A DNA stretch of 48,400 nucleotides from contig NZ_AJTQ01000104.1 of the NCBI RefSeq assembly GCF_000262345.1, forward strand, positions 1 to 48,400, in the 5' to 3' direction. Source of the DNA: Streptomyces xiaopingdaonensis (GTDB taxonomy: Bacteria; Actinomycetota; Actinomycetes; Streptomycetales; Streptomycetaceae). The notes beneath the pieces were generated by a model, which saw only the letters and a program-made list of their open reading frames with translations, was not told the DNA's origin and did no database searches. Below, in pieces: positions 32,578-39,992 of this stretch. Numbering within the stretch: the first letter of the stretch is position 1; each line of letters opens with the position of its first letter. A program made the position numbers and the translations under genes.

Positions 32578-33025
32578 TTGCGGGCCGTCGCTGACGCGGA
32601 CGAGGGTCTGCTGCCCGTTGGCGACGAGTCGACGCTGATCGCCCCGGAGGCCGAACACCTCCATCCGGCACACGGCCGGCGTGCGCCCGGGCTTGAGCAC
32701 GGTGCCGACGGCTTCGACGTGGTCGCCCGCGGCCGGTGCGAGCAGGTTGATCTTGTACTCGACCGTGAGGACCTCGGTGTCCTCCGGGAAGAGGGTGAGC
32801 GCGGCGTAGCCGCCTGCGCTGTCAGCGATGGCGCTGGTCGCCCCGGCGTGGAAGTCTCCGTGCTGCTGGGTGACTTCAAGCCGGCAGGGGAGCGCGATGT
32901 GCACGCGTCCTGGTGCGACGCGTGCGAGCCGGGCGCCGAGGTGTTCCATCAATCCCTGGCGTTCGAAGCTGGTTCGGACGCGCTCCTCCGTGTCCGGGCT
33001 CGCCCTGAAGGTCCCGGTCCTCCAC
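32578..33025 (-). pseudogene. PaaI-type hot-dog thioesterase, apparently frameshifted
   Basis: A clear PaaI-like hot-dog domain is encoded from about 33005 to 32578, including SPDTEERVRTSFERQGLMEH, HAGATSAIADSAGGYAALTL, VEYKINLLAPAAGDHVEAVG and VANGQQTLVRVS. In its own frame no start codon exists between an upstream TGA and TTG/ATG at 32952/32949, which would cut off the conserved N-terminus. A GTG at 33025 with an ideal AGGAGG is in a different frame, offset by one base. No stop occurs in frame after the domain either: the frame stays open far into the opposite-strand ABC genes. Both ends thus look damaged. Sequencing error at the 5' end is an alternative. If intact, it would hydrolyse acyl-CoA thioesters. 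Confidence 0.7.
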
Positions 33026-33060
33026 TTGCCTCCTCCTGGTGGCGTCGCGGTGAACGGCGG

Positions 33061-33678
33061 TCAGCCTGCGAGGCGTTCGGCCAGCAGGAGCCCACCGATG
33101 ACGATCATCATGGCACCTGAGACACGGGTGACGGCGCGGGCCGCAGCGGGCCGGGCCCGGAGCACGGCGCGGGCCAGGACGCCGACGCTGAGGTAGACCA
33201 CGGCGCAGGCCGTCATGTGGACGATGCCGAGCAGCCCGGTCTGCGCGGCGACGGGCCAGCCGCCCCCCGGGTCGATGAACTGCGGGAACAGCGACAAGTA
33301 GAGCAGCAGCGCCTTCGGGTTCAGTCCGCTGATCCCCATCCCCTGCAACAGCACCTGCGCCGGGGAGGAACCCGTGGTCTCCGCCGAGGCCGTCGCCACG
33401 GCCGGCCGCCGCAGCACGCTCCAGCCCAGCCACACCAGATACCCGGCCCCGGCCGCGGTCAGCGCGGTGAGCAGGGCCGGGGAGCTTGCGACGAGCACCG
33501 CCAGCCCGGCGACGGCGAGCAGGGTGTAGCCCACGTACCCGGCGAGCAGTCCGGCGACCGCCGGGACGACCGAGCGGTCACGCAGCCCGGCGGCTATGGC
33601 GAAAGCCCAGTCCGCGCCCGGCGTGAACACCAGCAAGAGGTCCACCGCCAGGAATGCCGCCAGCGTGGTCGTGTCCAT
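33061..33678 (-). CDS. LysE/RhtB family translocator
   Basis: 205 residues, six hydrophobic segments. Characteristic pieces are AVDLLLVFTPGADWAFAIAA (the family's PGP/PGA region), GYTLLAVAGLAVLVASSPAL, AGAGYLVWLGWSVLR and GISGLNPKALLLYLSLFPQF (the NPK motif). These carriers export amino acids or related metabolites. ATG at 33678. It is divergent from the Lrp-type gene across 111 bases, the standard layout for an Lrp-controlled amino-acid exporter. The damaged thioesterase gene starts about 36 bases downstream. Confidence 0.92.
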   Translation of the reverse strand: MDTTTLAAFLAVDLLLVFTPGADWAFAIAAGLRDRSVVPAVAGLLAGYVGYTLLAVAGLAVLVASSPALLTALTAAGAGYLVWLGWSVLRRPAVATASAETTGSSPAQVLLQGMGISGLNPKALLLYLSLFPQFIDPGGGWPVAAQTGLLGIVHMTACAVVYLSVGVLARAVLRARPAAARAVTRVSGAMMIVIGGLLLAERLAG

Positions 33679-33789
33679 CGGTCGGTCCTTCTCGCATGCT
33701 GTCCTGCCACAGCAAGGTTAGGAGCGACCGGATCGAAAGTGTTCCCTGATCTGCTCCGGGAGCAGCGCGAATGAGGGAGTATTTTCCCC

Positions 33790-34248
33790 ATGGACGCCTT
33801 GGACCGAAAGATTCTTACCGAGCTCCAGCAGGACGGCCGCCTCACCGTCACCGAGCTGGCCGCACGCATGAAGCTGAGCGTCTCGCCCTGCCACCGCCGA
33901 CTGCGCGACCTGGAGCGCCGGGGAGCCATCCGCGGCTACCGCGCCGTCGTCGACCCCGTCGCCGTCGGACTCGAATTCGAGGCACTCGTCTTCGCGACCC
34001 TGCGCTGGGAGGACGGCGACACCGTCGCCTCCTTCGAGGAAGCCGTGTCCGCCGTCCCGAACGTGTTGCAGGCCCAACGCCTGTTCGGCGACCCCGACTA
34101 CTTGCTGCGTGTGGCCGCGGCCGACCTGACCGCCTTCCAACGGCTCTACGACGAGCAGCTCGCAAGGCTGCCCGGCGTCCAGCGGCTCAACTCCACCCTC
34201 GTCATGAAAAACGTCGTCCACGACCGCCCCCTGCCCGAACAGCCGTGA
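33790..34248 (+). CDS. Lrp/AsnC family transcriptional regulator
   Basis: 152 residues. HTH (about 1-55): MDALDRKILTELQQDGRLTV, ELAARMKLSVSPCHRRLRDLE, then the RGAIRGYRAVVDP hinge. The RAM ligand-binding domain (about 65-145) has FEEAVSAVPNVLQAQRLFGD, DYLLRVAAADLTAFQRLYDE and LPGVQRLNSTLVMKNVVHD. Lrp proteins bind an amino acid at the dimer interface. The adjacent divergent LysE-type gene is the likely target. The start is ATG; the nearby TATTTTCCCC is unusually AT-rich for the region and could be part of the binding site. Confidence 0.93.
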   Translation: MDALDRKILTELQQDGRLTVTELAARMKLSVSPCHRRLRDLERRGAIRGYRAVVDPVAVGLEFEALVFATLRWEDGDTVASFEEAVSAVPNVLQAQRLFGDPDYLLRVAAADLTAFQRLYDEQLARLPGVQRLNSTLVMKNVVHDRPLPEQP

Positions 34249-34282
34249 ACGCGACGGCGAACGGGCGCCTCCCGCCCGGAGG

Positions 34283-34549
34283 CTAGGAGCCACCGGACTC
34301 GGACGTCTTCGGCGGCGCCGCGGTGAGGGAGTGCTCCCTGCTGAGGTAGGTGTGGACCACCCCGACGAGCACGGCGCCCGCGGCGACGGAGATGCTCCAC
34401 TTCGCCGTCGTCCCCGCCCACTCGCTCACGGTCGCACCGGCCGAGCCGCCCAGGATCAGGGCCACGAGGAAGAGCAGAGCGATCACGACGGCGAGCGCGG
34501 TGGAGAGGAAGGCGAGCGCGCCGTAGCAGGCGGTGAGAATCTTCTTCAC
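34283..34549 (-). CDS. small two-segment membrane protein beside TRAP permease
   Basis: 88 residues with two hydrophobic segments, MKKILTACYGALAFLSTALA running into VVIALLFLVALILGG (residues about 8-36), and WSISVAAGAVLVGVVHTYL (about 51-69), then a polar tail. It starts 11 bases after the stop of the DctM-like gene, so it belongs to the same operon. It is too short for a normal four-segment TRAP small subunit (DctQ), but its position suggests it plays that part or stabilises the large permease. No family is recognised. Confidence 0.75.
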   Translation of the reverse strand: MKKILTACYGALAFLSTALAVVIALLFLVALILGGSAGATVSEWAGTTAKWSISVAAGAVLVGVVHTYLSREHSLTAAPPKTSESGGS

Positions 34550-34559
34550 GGTTTCCTCC

Positions 34560-35951
34560 TCAGATTCCGGTGATCGGCAGCAGTCCTGCGAGCAACACCA
34601 TCGACAGCAGCAGGTGGGACGCGACCCATATGAGGCTGGCCTTCGCGGTCTTGCCGAACTCCGAGCCCGCTATGCCCATCGTCACGAAGAGCCCGAGGGC
34701 GAGCGGCGGCGTCATCCCCTCCAGCGCTCCGGTGAGGGCGGGGAGCATGACGGCGAGCAGCAGCGGGTCACCGCCGAGCGAGCCGAAGGCGGCGATCACG
34801 GGGGCGCCGAGGATGGCGACCTGTGCGGTCCCGGGGATCACCATCCCCAGGACGCAGAAGGCCAGCGGCACGATGACGACGAGCGTCGCGAGGTTCAGGT
34901 CGAGGCCGGTGAACCATGCCTCGATTTCTTTGTCGGCGTCGAGCCCGGCGAACGCCTCGGAGATGGAGTAGGCGAAGTACACGGTGGCCGCGACCGGTAC
35001 GACCTTCCCGAGCGAGCCGCGCAGGATCTCCAGGATCGGCGCGAGGCGCAACCGCCCGCCCGGCAGCGCCCGACGTCCGACGGCGAGGGCGTAGACCGCG
35101 GCTATCCCGGGCGTGAACATCAGCACCGAGTCGGAGAACGCGGTGGCCCCTTCCGTTCCGAGGCGCGCGACGAGCAGGTCCTCGGCGAGGACGTCGAGCA
35201 TCAGCGGGACGAAGATCAGCAGCGGCAGCAGCAGCGCCGAACGCCCCTCCCGCCAGGCGGACTTGAAGGTGGGCCGCTCCTCGACCGGGATCGGCTCGAC
35301 CTTGGTGGCGCGGCAGACCACGAAGAGCAGCAGCAGCTTCTGCACGAGGAACCAGCCGCCGACGGCGAACGAGGCGAGCGTCCACGCGCTGAGGCTCATC
35401 CTGCCGGGCTCGACGCGGTCCACGACCCCGTAGGCGAGGAAGATGATGCCGGCGGGCGGAATGATGTTGCCCAGCATGCTGGCGGACATCTCGATGGACG
35501 CGGCCATGTGGGGTTTGAACCCCGCCCGCTTCATCATCGGGATGGTGAACGCGCCCACGGCGGCGGCGTTTCCGGGGCCGCTGCCGGAGAGCGCCGCCAT
35601 GAAGGCGCTCGCCAGGGTGGCGACGTATCCGGACCCGCCGCGGAACCGGCCGATGACCGCCAGCGCGATCTTCACGATGCGTCCCACCACGTCGGTCGCG
35701 TCGAAGACCACGGCGACGACCATGAACGTGAAGATGACGTAGAACAGGCTGGTCCGCGCGGGATGGAGCAGGTATTCGCCGAGGCTTCCCCACTGTCCGG
35801 AGAGGGCGACGAGCAGGATCAGTCCAAGAGCCATGTTCTCGTACATCGGCCGTTTGAAGACCAGGAACATGACGCTGATGAACGCGATGAGCGCGAGCAG
35901 CAGCACGAGCGCTTCCGGCAACCCGAACAAGGCGCCTCCCTGCCAGAACAT
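34560..35951 (-). CDS. TRAP-type transporter large permease (DctM-like)
   Basis: 463 residues with about 12 hydrophobic segments. Features of the DctM/IT superfamily are GSGPGNAAAVGAFTIPMMKR, ASASMLGNIIPPAGIIFLAY and the paired glycine/proline-rich loops in the second half (GALEGMTPPLALGLFVTMGI, GTAQVAILGAP). It should carry an organic acid with a sodium or proton gradient. A periplasmic-type binding protein (DctP) is not encoded anywhere in the window, and the small subunit is atypical. The ATG at 35951 has no clear SD. TTGACA (minus, 35987-35982) followed by an inverted repeat at 35961-35980 points to a repressed promoter shared with the divergent GntR gene. Confidence 0.85.
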   Translation of the reverse strand: MFWQGGALFGLPEALVLLLALIAFISVMFLVFKRPMYENMALGLILLVALSGQWGSLGEYLLHPARTSLFYVIFTFMVVAVVFDATDVVGRIVKIALAVIGRFRGGSGYVATLASAFMAALSGSGPGNAAAVGAFTIPMMKRAGFKPHMAASIEMSASMLGNIIPPAGIIFLAYGVVDRVEPGRMSLSAWTLASFAVGGWFLVQKLLLLFVVCRATKVEPIPVEERPTFKSAWREGRSALLLPLLIFVPLMLDVLAEDLLVARLGTEGATAFSDSVLMFTPGIAAVYALAVGRRALPGGRLRLAPILEILRGSLGKVVPVAATVYFAYSISEAFAGLDADKEIEAWFTGLDLNLATLVVIVPLAFCVLGMVIPGTAQVAILGAPVIAAFGSLGGDPLLLAVMLPALTGALEGMTPPLALGLFVTMGIAGSEFGKTAKASLIWVASHLLLSMVLLAGLLPITGI

Positions 35952-35960
35952 AGCCGGGGA

Positions 35961-35980
35961 GACCAGTGGTATTACTGGTC
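35961..35980. promoter_or_regulatory. putative GntR operator between TRAP and gntR genes
   Basis: GACCAGT-GGTATT-ACTGGTC is a perfect 7-bp inverted repeat with a six-base spacer. It lies directly downstream of a minus-strand TTGACA and 10 bases before the TRAP permease ATG. The ACTGGT/ACCAGT half-sites are like those of HutC-type regulators such as DasR and recur before the AtuA gene. Confidence 0.6.
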
Positions 35981-36139
35981 ATGTCAAGTGCGCGGACGCT
36001 AGCACGCCGCACCGCGGGACGGAAGATCTCCGGTGACCCCTCGCCCCCTGCTCCGTACCGGAGTTGCTCCGGGAGAGCCGCCCCGACCAAGATGGGGAGG
36101 CACCCGCATCGCAAGAGGTCATTACAGGGGGAGAGTGCG

Positions 36140-36892
36140 TTGCTGAACCGGGAAGACGGGCTCCCTCTGTACGCGCAACTCGTCGAGGACCTGCGCTCGG
36201 GCATCGAGGCCGGGCGTTGGCCCGTGGGCTCCCGGCTCCCCTCGGAGCGGGAGCTGTGCAGGCAGTTCGACGTCAGTCGGATCACCGTCCGCCACGCCAT
36301 CGACACCGCGGTGCGGGAGGGCCTGGTGGAACGCGTCCACGGCGTCGGCACCTTCGTGGCGCGACCCCCCGTCGAGCAGGCGCTCGACCGCATCAACAGC
36401 TTCGAACGCACCCTCGCCGAGCGGGGGTTGGTGGCTGCCACCTCCGTCCACTCCTCCACGGTGACGGTCGGCGACCTCGCGCTGACGAGCATCCTCCGCC
36501 TCGACGCGGCGGAGTCGGTGACCAATCTCCAGCTCGTCGGCACCGGCAACGAAGAGCCGGTCGTGTTCTACGACAGCTTCTTCCCGCAGGACGTCGGCGA
36601 GGAGATGGCGCGCGCGGCGGAGCACGCCCAGGAGAAGGGCGACCCGTTCTCGACGCTCGACCTCTACCGCGACCCGGTGCGGGTCGCGCCCGACCGGTTG
36701 GAGCAGACCTTCGAGGCCATGGTGGCCGACCGGACGCTCGCCGCGCTCCTCGCCGTCCCCGAGGGATGGCCGGTGCTGCGGGTCACCTCCGTGATGTCGC
36801 AGTCCGGCCGGCCCATCGAGTACCGGCTGGCGAGCTACCGGGGCGACCGCTACCGGTTCGCGGTCGACCGCGGCCTTCCCGCTTCCTCCTGA
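36140..36892 (+). CDS. GntR family regulator, HutC subfamily (UTRA domain)
   Basis: 250 residues beginning at TTG (36140), with CAGGGGGAGAG as SD; it reads LNREDGLPLYAQLVEDLRSG. The winged helix (about 5-72) contains RLPSERELCRQFDVSRITVR and VHGVGTFVARP. The UTRA effector domain (about 90-245) contains FERTLAERGLVAATSVHSST, ILRLDAAESVTNLQLVGTGN and GWPVLRVTSVMSQSGRPIEY. Such proteins usually bind a small acid or sugar ester to release DNA. It lies between the divergent TRAP genes and the AtuA/DUF4387 genes, both preceded by similar half-sites, so it probably controls both. Confidence 0.9.
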   Translation: MLNREDGLPLYAQLVEDLRSGIEAGRWPVGSRLPSERELCRQFDVSRITVRHAIDTAVREGLVERVHGVGTFVARPPVEQALDRINSFERTLAERGLVAATSVHSSTVTVGDLALTSILRLDAAESVTNLQLVGTGNEEPVVFYDSFFPQDVGEEMARAAEHAQEKGDPFSTLDLYRDPVRVAPDRLEQTFEAMVADRTLAALLAVPEGWPVLRVTSVMSQSGRPIEYRLASYRGDRYRFAVDRGLPASS

Positions 36893-36965
36893 GTTCGCGC
36901 GCCGACTGCGCGCGGAGCCAAGGGCGTTGACATCCCGACAAGCGCAGTGCCAGCCTGCTCCGTGA

Positions 36966-36981
36966 AGTGGTTATAACCAGT
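36966..36981. promoter_or_regulatory. putative GntR operator before the AtuA-family gene
   Basis: AGTGGTTATAACCAGT contains the perfect palindrome TGGTTATAACCA (36968-36979) and has the layout of the DasR-type site ACTGGT-CTAG-ACCAGT. It is 17 bases before the AtuA start; TATAAC inside it could be the -10 element. It shares the ACCAGTAAT stretch with the complement of the site at 35961-35980. Confidence 0.6.
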
Positions 36982-36997
36982 AATGGAGCGAGGTCTC

Positions 36998-38374
36998 ATG
37001 AAGACGGAACTGCGCATCGTCAGTCCCAACGGCCACCTGGGATTCGCTCCCACCAAGGAGGAGAGCTTCCGGATAGCGGCCGGGACGAGGCCCGACTACT
37101 ACTGCTGCGACTCCGGAAGCGACGACATCGGTCCGGCCGCCCTCGGCTCCGACCGCTCGGTGAGCATGTACGAGTGGCAGCGGCACGACCTCGAACTCAT
37201 GCTGCTCGCCGCACGCGAGCAGGGTGTCCCGATGATCGTCGGCTCCGCGGGGGACTGCGGGACGAACAGCCGGGTCGACATGTACGTCGAGATCATCAAG
37301 GATCTCGCCGCCGAGCACGCGCTACCTCCCTTCCGGCTGGCGTACTTCTACTCGGAGACGGACACCGCCGACCTGCGCGCCCGGATGGACGGCGGGGTCG
37401 TCTTCGAGGGCCTCGACGGCCGGGACCAACTGACGGCCGAGCAACTGGACATGACCACCCGCGCCGTGGCGGTGGCCGGCGTCCACCCGTTCCTGGAGGC
37501 CCTGCGCGGCGGCGCGGACGTCATCATCGGGGGGCGCTCCAGCGACTGCGCCGTCTTCGCCGCCCCCGCGATCCACGAGGGTTTCCCGCCCGAGCACGCC
37601 TACTACCTCGGCAAGGTCCTGGAGTGCGCCTCGTTCTGCGCGGAGCCGTACGGGGCGAAGGAGAGCGTGATCGGCACGGTCACCCGGGACGACGTGCGGG
37701 TCACGGCGATGGCGCCGCACCAGCGTTGCACGGTGGCCAGCGTCGCGGGGCACGCGATGTACGAGCGGAGCAACCCCTACTACGAGTACTTCGCCGGCGG
37801 CATGTTGGACATGTCCGAGTGCCGCTACGAGCAGTACGACGAGCGGACCACCCGTATCACCGGCCAGAAGTACGTCCCGATCGAGGGTGACACCAAGGTC
37901 AAGATCGAGGGGTCCGCCCGGCTGGGCGAGAAGTTCATCGGCATCGCCGGCATCCGCGACCCCTACACGATCGCCCACATCGACAAGGTGCTCGACCTGG
38001 CGCGCGGCGAGGTGGCGGCGCAGTTCGAGGGCATCGACTACCGCCTGAACTTCCGGGTCTTCGGCAAGAACGGGGTGATGGGCGACCTGGAGCCGGTGAG
38101 CGAGATCAGGTCGCACGAACTGTGCGTCGTCCTCGAAGGCATCGCGGAGACCGCCGAGTTGGCCGAGAGCGTCACCCTCATGGGGACGCGGCAGATCTTC
38201 TACGCACGCCTGCCCGAGGTGAAGGGGACGGCGGGCACGGCGTCCTTCGTGGTCGACGACGTCCTCCCGGCCGGCGCCTCGTACCTGTGGACGATCAACC
38301 ACACCCTGCCCGTCGGCGACCCGATGGAGCTGTTCCCGCTGTCGACGCTGGAAGTCGGCGGCACCGCACGATGA
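36998..38374 (+). CDS. AtuA family protein (DUF1446, acyclic terpene utilisation type)
   Basis: 458 residues; ATG at 36998 has GGAG nine bases upstream (an ATG at 36983 is less likely). Family features are DYYCCDSGSDDIGPAALGSD, VPMIVGSAGDCGTNSRVDMY, ADVIIGGRSSDCAVFAAPAI and EHAYYLGKVLECASFC, with a cluster of conserved cysteines and aspartates. AtuA was named from the citronellol/geraniol pathway of Pseudomonas, but its reaction is unknown and many members sit in other catabolic operons with a DUF4387 partner, as here. The next gene overlaps its stop if the upstream ATG (ATGA) is used. Probable role: an undefined step in breakdown of the acid imported by the TRAP-like permease. Confidence 0.85.
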   Translation: MKTELRIVSPNGHLGFAPTKEESFRIAAGTRPDYYCCDSGSDDIGPAALGSDRSVSMYEWQRHDLELMLLAAREQGVPMIVGSAGDCGTNSRVDMYVEIIKDLAAEHALPPFRLAYFYSETDTADLRARMDGGVVFEGLDGRDQLTAEQLDMTTRAVAVAGVHPFLEALRGGADVIIGGRSSDCAVFAAPAIHEGFPPEHAYYLGKVLECASFCAEPYGAKESVIGTVTRDDVRVTAMAPHQRCTVASVAGHAMYERSNPYYEYFAGGMLDMSECRYEQYDERTTRITGQKYVPIEGDTKVKIEGSARLGEKFIGIAGIRDPYTIAHIDKVLDLARGEVAAQFEGIDYRLNFRVFGKNGVMGDLEPVSEIRSHELCVVLEGIAETAELAESVTLMGTRQIFYARLPEVKGTAGTASFVVDDVLPAGASYLWTINHTLPVGDPMELFPLSTLEVGGTAR

Positions 38375-38403
38375 GCACCCCCACCACCCCGACGGGAGCG
38401 AGC

Positions 38404-38727
38404 ATGGGCACGAGGACACTGGCCGAGCTGGCCAAGACGATCCGGAGCAAGAACGCCGGCACCGACCGGATCACCTTCGACGTGATCTTCCACGCCGAGG
38501 AGGAGTACCGACACGTCAAGGAGAGCGGCGTGTTGACGAGGGAGGCGGTCGCGGCCCTCTTCAAGGTGGACGAGGAGCGCGTCGTGGACTTCGTCTACTT
38601 CGACCCCGCGTACGCCGTGAAGTTCACGCTGGCGCGGGCGGCCCCGAGCGGGAGCCCCGGCGAGGGCGACGTCTTCGGCTGCCAGCAGTATCCGCCGCTG
38701 CTCGACATCGTCGTGCCCATGGACTGA
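38404..38727 (+). CDS. DUF4387 domain protein, AtuA partner
   Basis: 107 residues from ATG at 38404, which has GGGAG five bases upstream; an in-frame ATG at 38371 overlaps the AtuA stop but lacks an SD. It contains TLAELAKTIRSKNAGTDRIT, FDVIFHAEEEYRHVKESGVL and a C-terminal DVFGCQQYPPLLDIVVPMD, all typical of DUF4387. Proteins of this family nearly always follow or are fused to AtuA/DUF1446 proteins, so they are taken as subunits of one enzyme. A terminator hairpin lies just after the stop. Confidence 0.87.
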   Translation: MGTRTLAELAKTIRSKNAGTDRITFDVIFHAEEEYRHVKESGVLTREAVAALFKVDEERVVDFVYFDPAYAVKFTLARAAPSGSPGEGDVFGCQQYPPLLDIVVPMD

Positions 38728-38734
38728 CGCGTCC

Positions 38735-38767
38735 CGCGGGGCGGTGGACCACGTCCGCCGCCCCGCG
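38735..38767. terminator. hairpin between convergent genes
   Basis: CGCGGGGCGG (38735-38744) and CCGCCCCGCG (38758-38767) form a perfect 10-bp stem between the DUF4387 stop and the stop of the CoA-transferase gene on the other strand. Confidence 0.75.
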
Positions 38768-38775
38768 CCGTCGTG

Positions 38776-39906
38776 TCAGGAGGCGGGCGCCTCCGTGCCG
38801 CCGAGCGCCGGCGGCGCCGAGCGATAGGTGGGCGGGGTCGCGGAGAGGCGGATCGGGTTGCGGACGCTCGGTGCCGACGTCCCGTCGGCGCGGGGCACTT
38901 CGACGATCGGGGCGAGGTCGAGGGACTCGGCGAGCGCGAAGGCCCCGGCGATGTCGTTGACCCGCCCGGCCGGCACTCCGGCGTCCCCCAGCTCGCGTAT
39001 CCATGCGGCGGCCGGGCGGCCGGCGAGGGCGTCCACGAGGAGGCTCCGCAGCTCGCCGCGGTGGCTCACGCGGAGGTCGTTGTCGGCGAAGCGCGGGTCG
39101 TCGGCGAGCTCGGGGCGGCCCAACACCGCCGCGAGGGAGCGGAATTGACGGTCGTTGCCGACCGCGAGCACCAGCTCGCCCTCGGCCGTGGGCAGCGGCT
39201 CGTACGGTGCGATGCTCGGGTGCGCGTTGCCCATGCGGCCGGCGACGTGTCCCGCCACGGCGTACGCGGAGCCCTGGTTGGCGAGCGCCGCGAGCAGCGA
39301 GGAGAGGAGGTCGACCTCGACGCGCTGGCCCTCGCCCGTGTGCGCGCGGTGGCGCAGCGCCGTCAACACCCCGACGGCCGCGAAGAGTCCGCTGAGCACG
39401 TCGACGAGCGCGACCCCGACCTTCTGCGGCTCGCCCTCGGGTTCGCCCGTGATGCTCATCAGCCCGCCCACCGCCTGGATCAGCAGGTCGTACCCGGGGA
39501 GTGCGGCGCCGGGGCCCGAACCGAAGCCGGTGATGGAGCAGTACACGACGCCGGGCGACTCGGCGCGCACGGCGTCGTAGCCGAGACCGAGGCGGTCCAT
39601 GACGCCGGGGCGGAAGTTCTCCACGACGACGTCGGCGCCGGCCACCAACCGCCGCGCCTCGGCCCGTCCTTCGTCGCTCCGGAGGTCGAGGACGACGCTG
39701 TCCTTGTTGCGGTTGGCCGCCTGGAAGTAGGTGGCCTGACCGGCTTCGTCGTAGGGCGGGCCCCACGCCCGGGTGTCGTCGCCCGTACCCGGTCGCTCGA
39801 TCTTGGTCACCGTCGCCCCGAGGTCCGCGAGGACCATTGTCGCGAACGGCCCGGCGAGCACACGGGAGAAGTCGACGATGCGGAGGTCTTCCAGGGCTTG
39901 GGTCAT
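38776..39906 (-). CDS. CaiB/BaiF (class III) CoA-transferase, likely glutarate CoA-transferase
   Basis: 376 residues from ATG at 39906. Class III signatures are LRIVDFSRVLAGPFATMVLA, DLGATVTKIERPGTGDDTR, the YFQAANRNKDSVVLDLRSDE stretch, VVENFRPGVMDRLGLGYDAV and GYDLLIQAVGGLMSITGEPE, where the catalytic Asp is in GYD. These enzymes move CoA from one acyl group to another acid. The gene is divergent from glutaryl-CoA dehydrogenase, as human SUGCT is functionally paired with GCDH and bacterial gcdG with gcdH. Glutarate activation is therefore the best inference, though the fold alone would also fit other dicarboxylates. Confidence 0.88.
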   Translation of the reverse strand: MTQALEDLRIVDFSRVLAGPFATMVLADLGATVTKIERPGTGDDTRAWGPPYDEAGQATYFQAANRNKDSVVLDLRSDEGRAEARRLVAGADVVVENFRPGVMDRLGLGYDAVRAESPGVVYCSITGFGSGPGAALPGYDLLIQAVGGLMSITGEPEGEPQKVGVALVDVLSGLFAAVGVLTALRHRAHTGEGQRVEVDLLSSLLAALANQGSAYAVAGHVAGRMGNAHPSIAPYEPLPTAEGELVLAVGNDRQFRSLAAVLGRPELADDPRFADNDLRVSHRGELRSLLVDALAGRPAAAWIRELGDAGVPAGRVNDIAGAFALAESLDLAPIVEVPRADGTSAPSVRNPIRLSATPPTYRSAPPALGGTEAPAS

Positions 39907-39992
39907 GGGGCGGCTCTCTGTTGAGGGGGAGTCGAGTCTGTGGTTTCCTACCCTAGATTTTCGAGGATTTATTGCCAAGGGAGGCGGAAACG
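39907..39992. promoter_or_regulatory. divergent promoter region of CoA-transferase and glutaryl-CoA dehydrogenase
   Basis: 86 bases between divergent starts. The stretch 39945-39975 (CCTACCCTAGATTTTCGAGG, then ATTTATTG) is strikingly AT-rich for this genome, includes a plus-strand TAGATT -10-like box and an imperfect palindrome around TCGA, and is a likely site for the FadR-type regulator encoded downstream. Confidence 0.4.

Noticed and set aside
36983..36997. Upstream ATG for the AtuA gene
   Set aside because: It would place the start almost inside the operator palindrome and has no SD, while ATG at 36998 has GGAG at good spacing.
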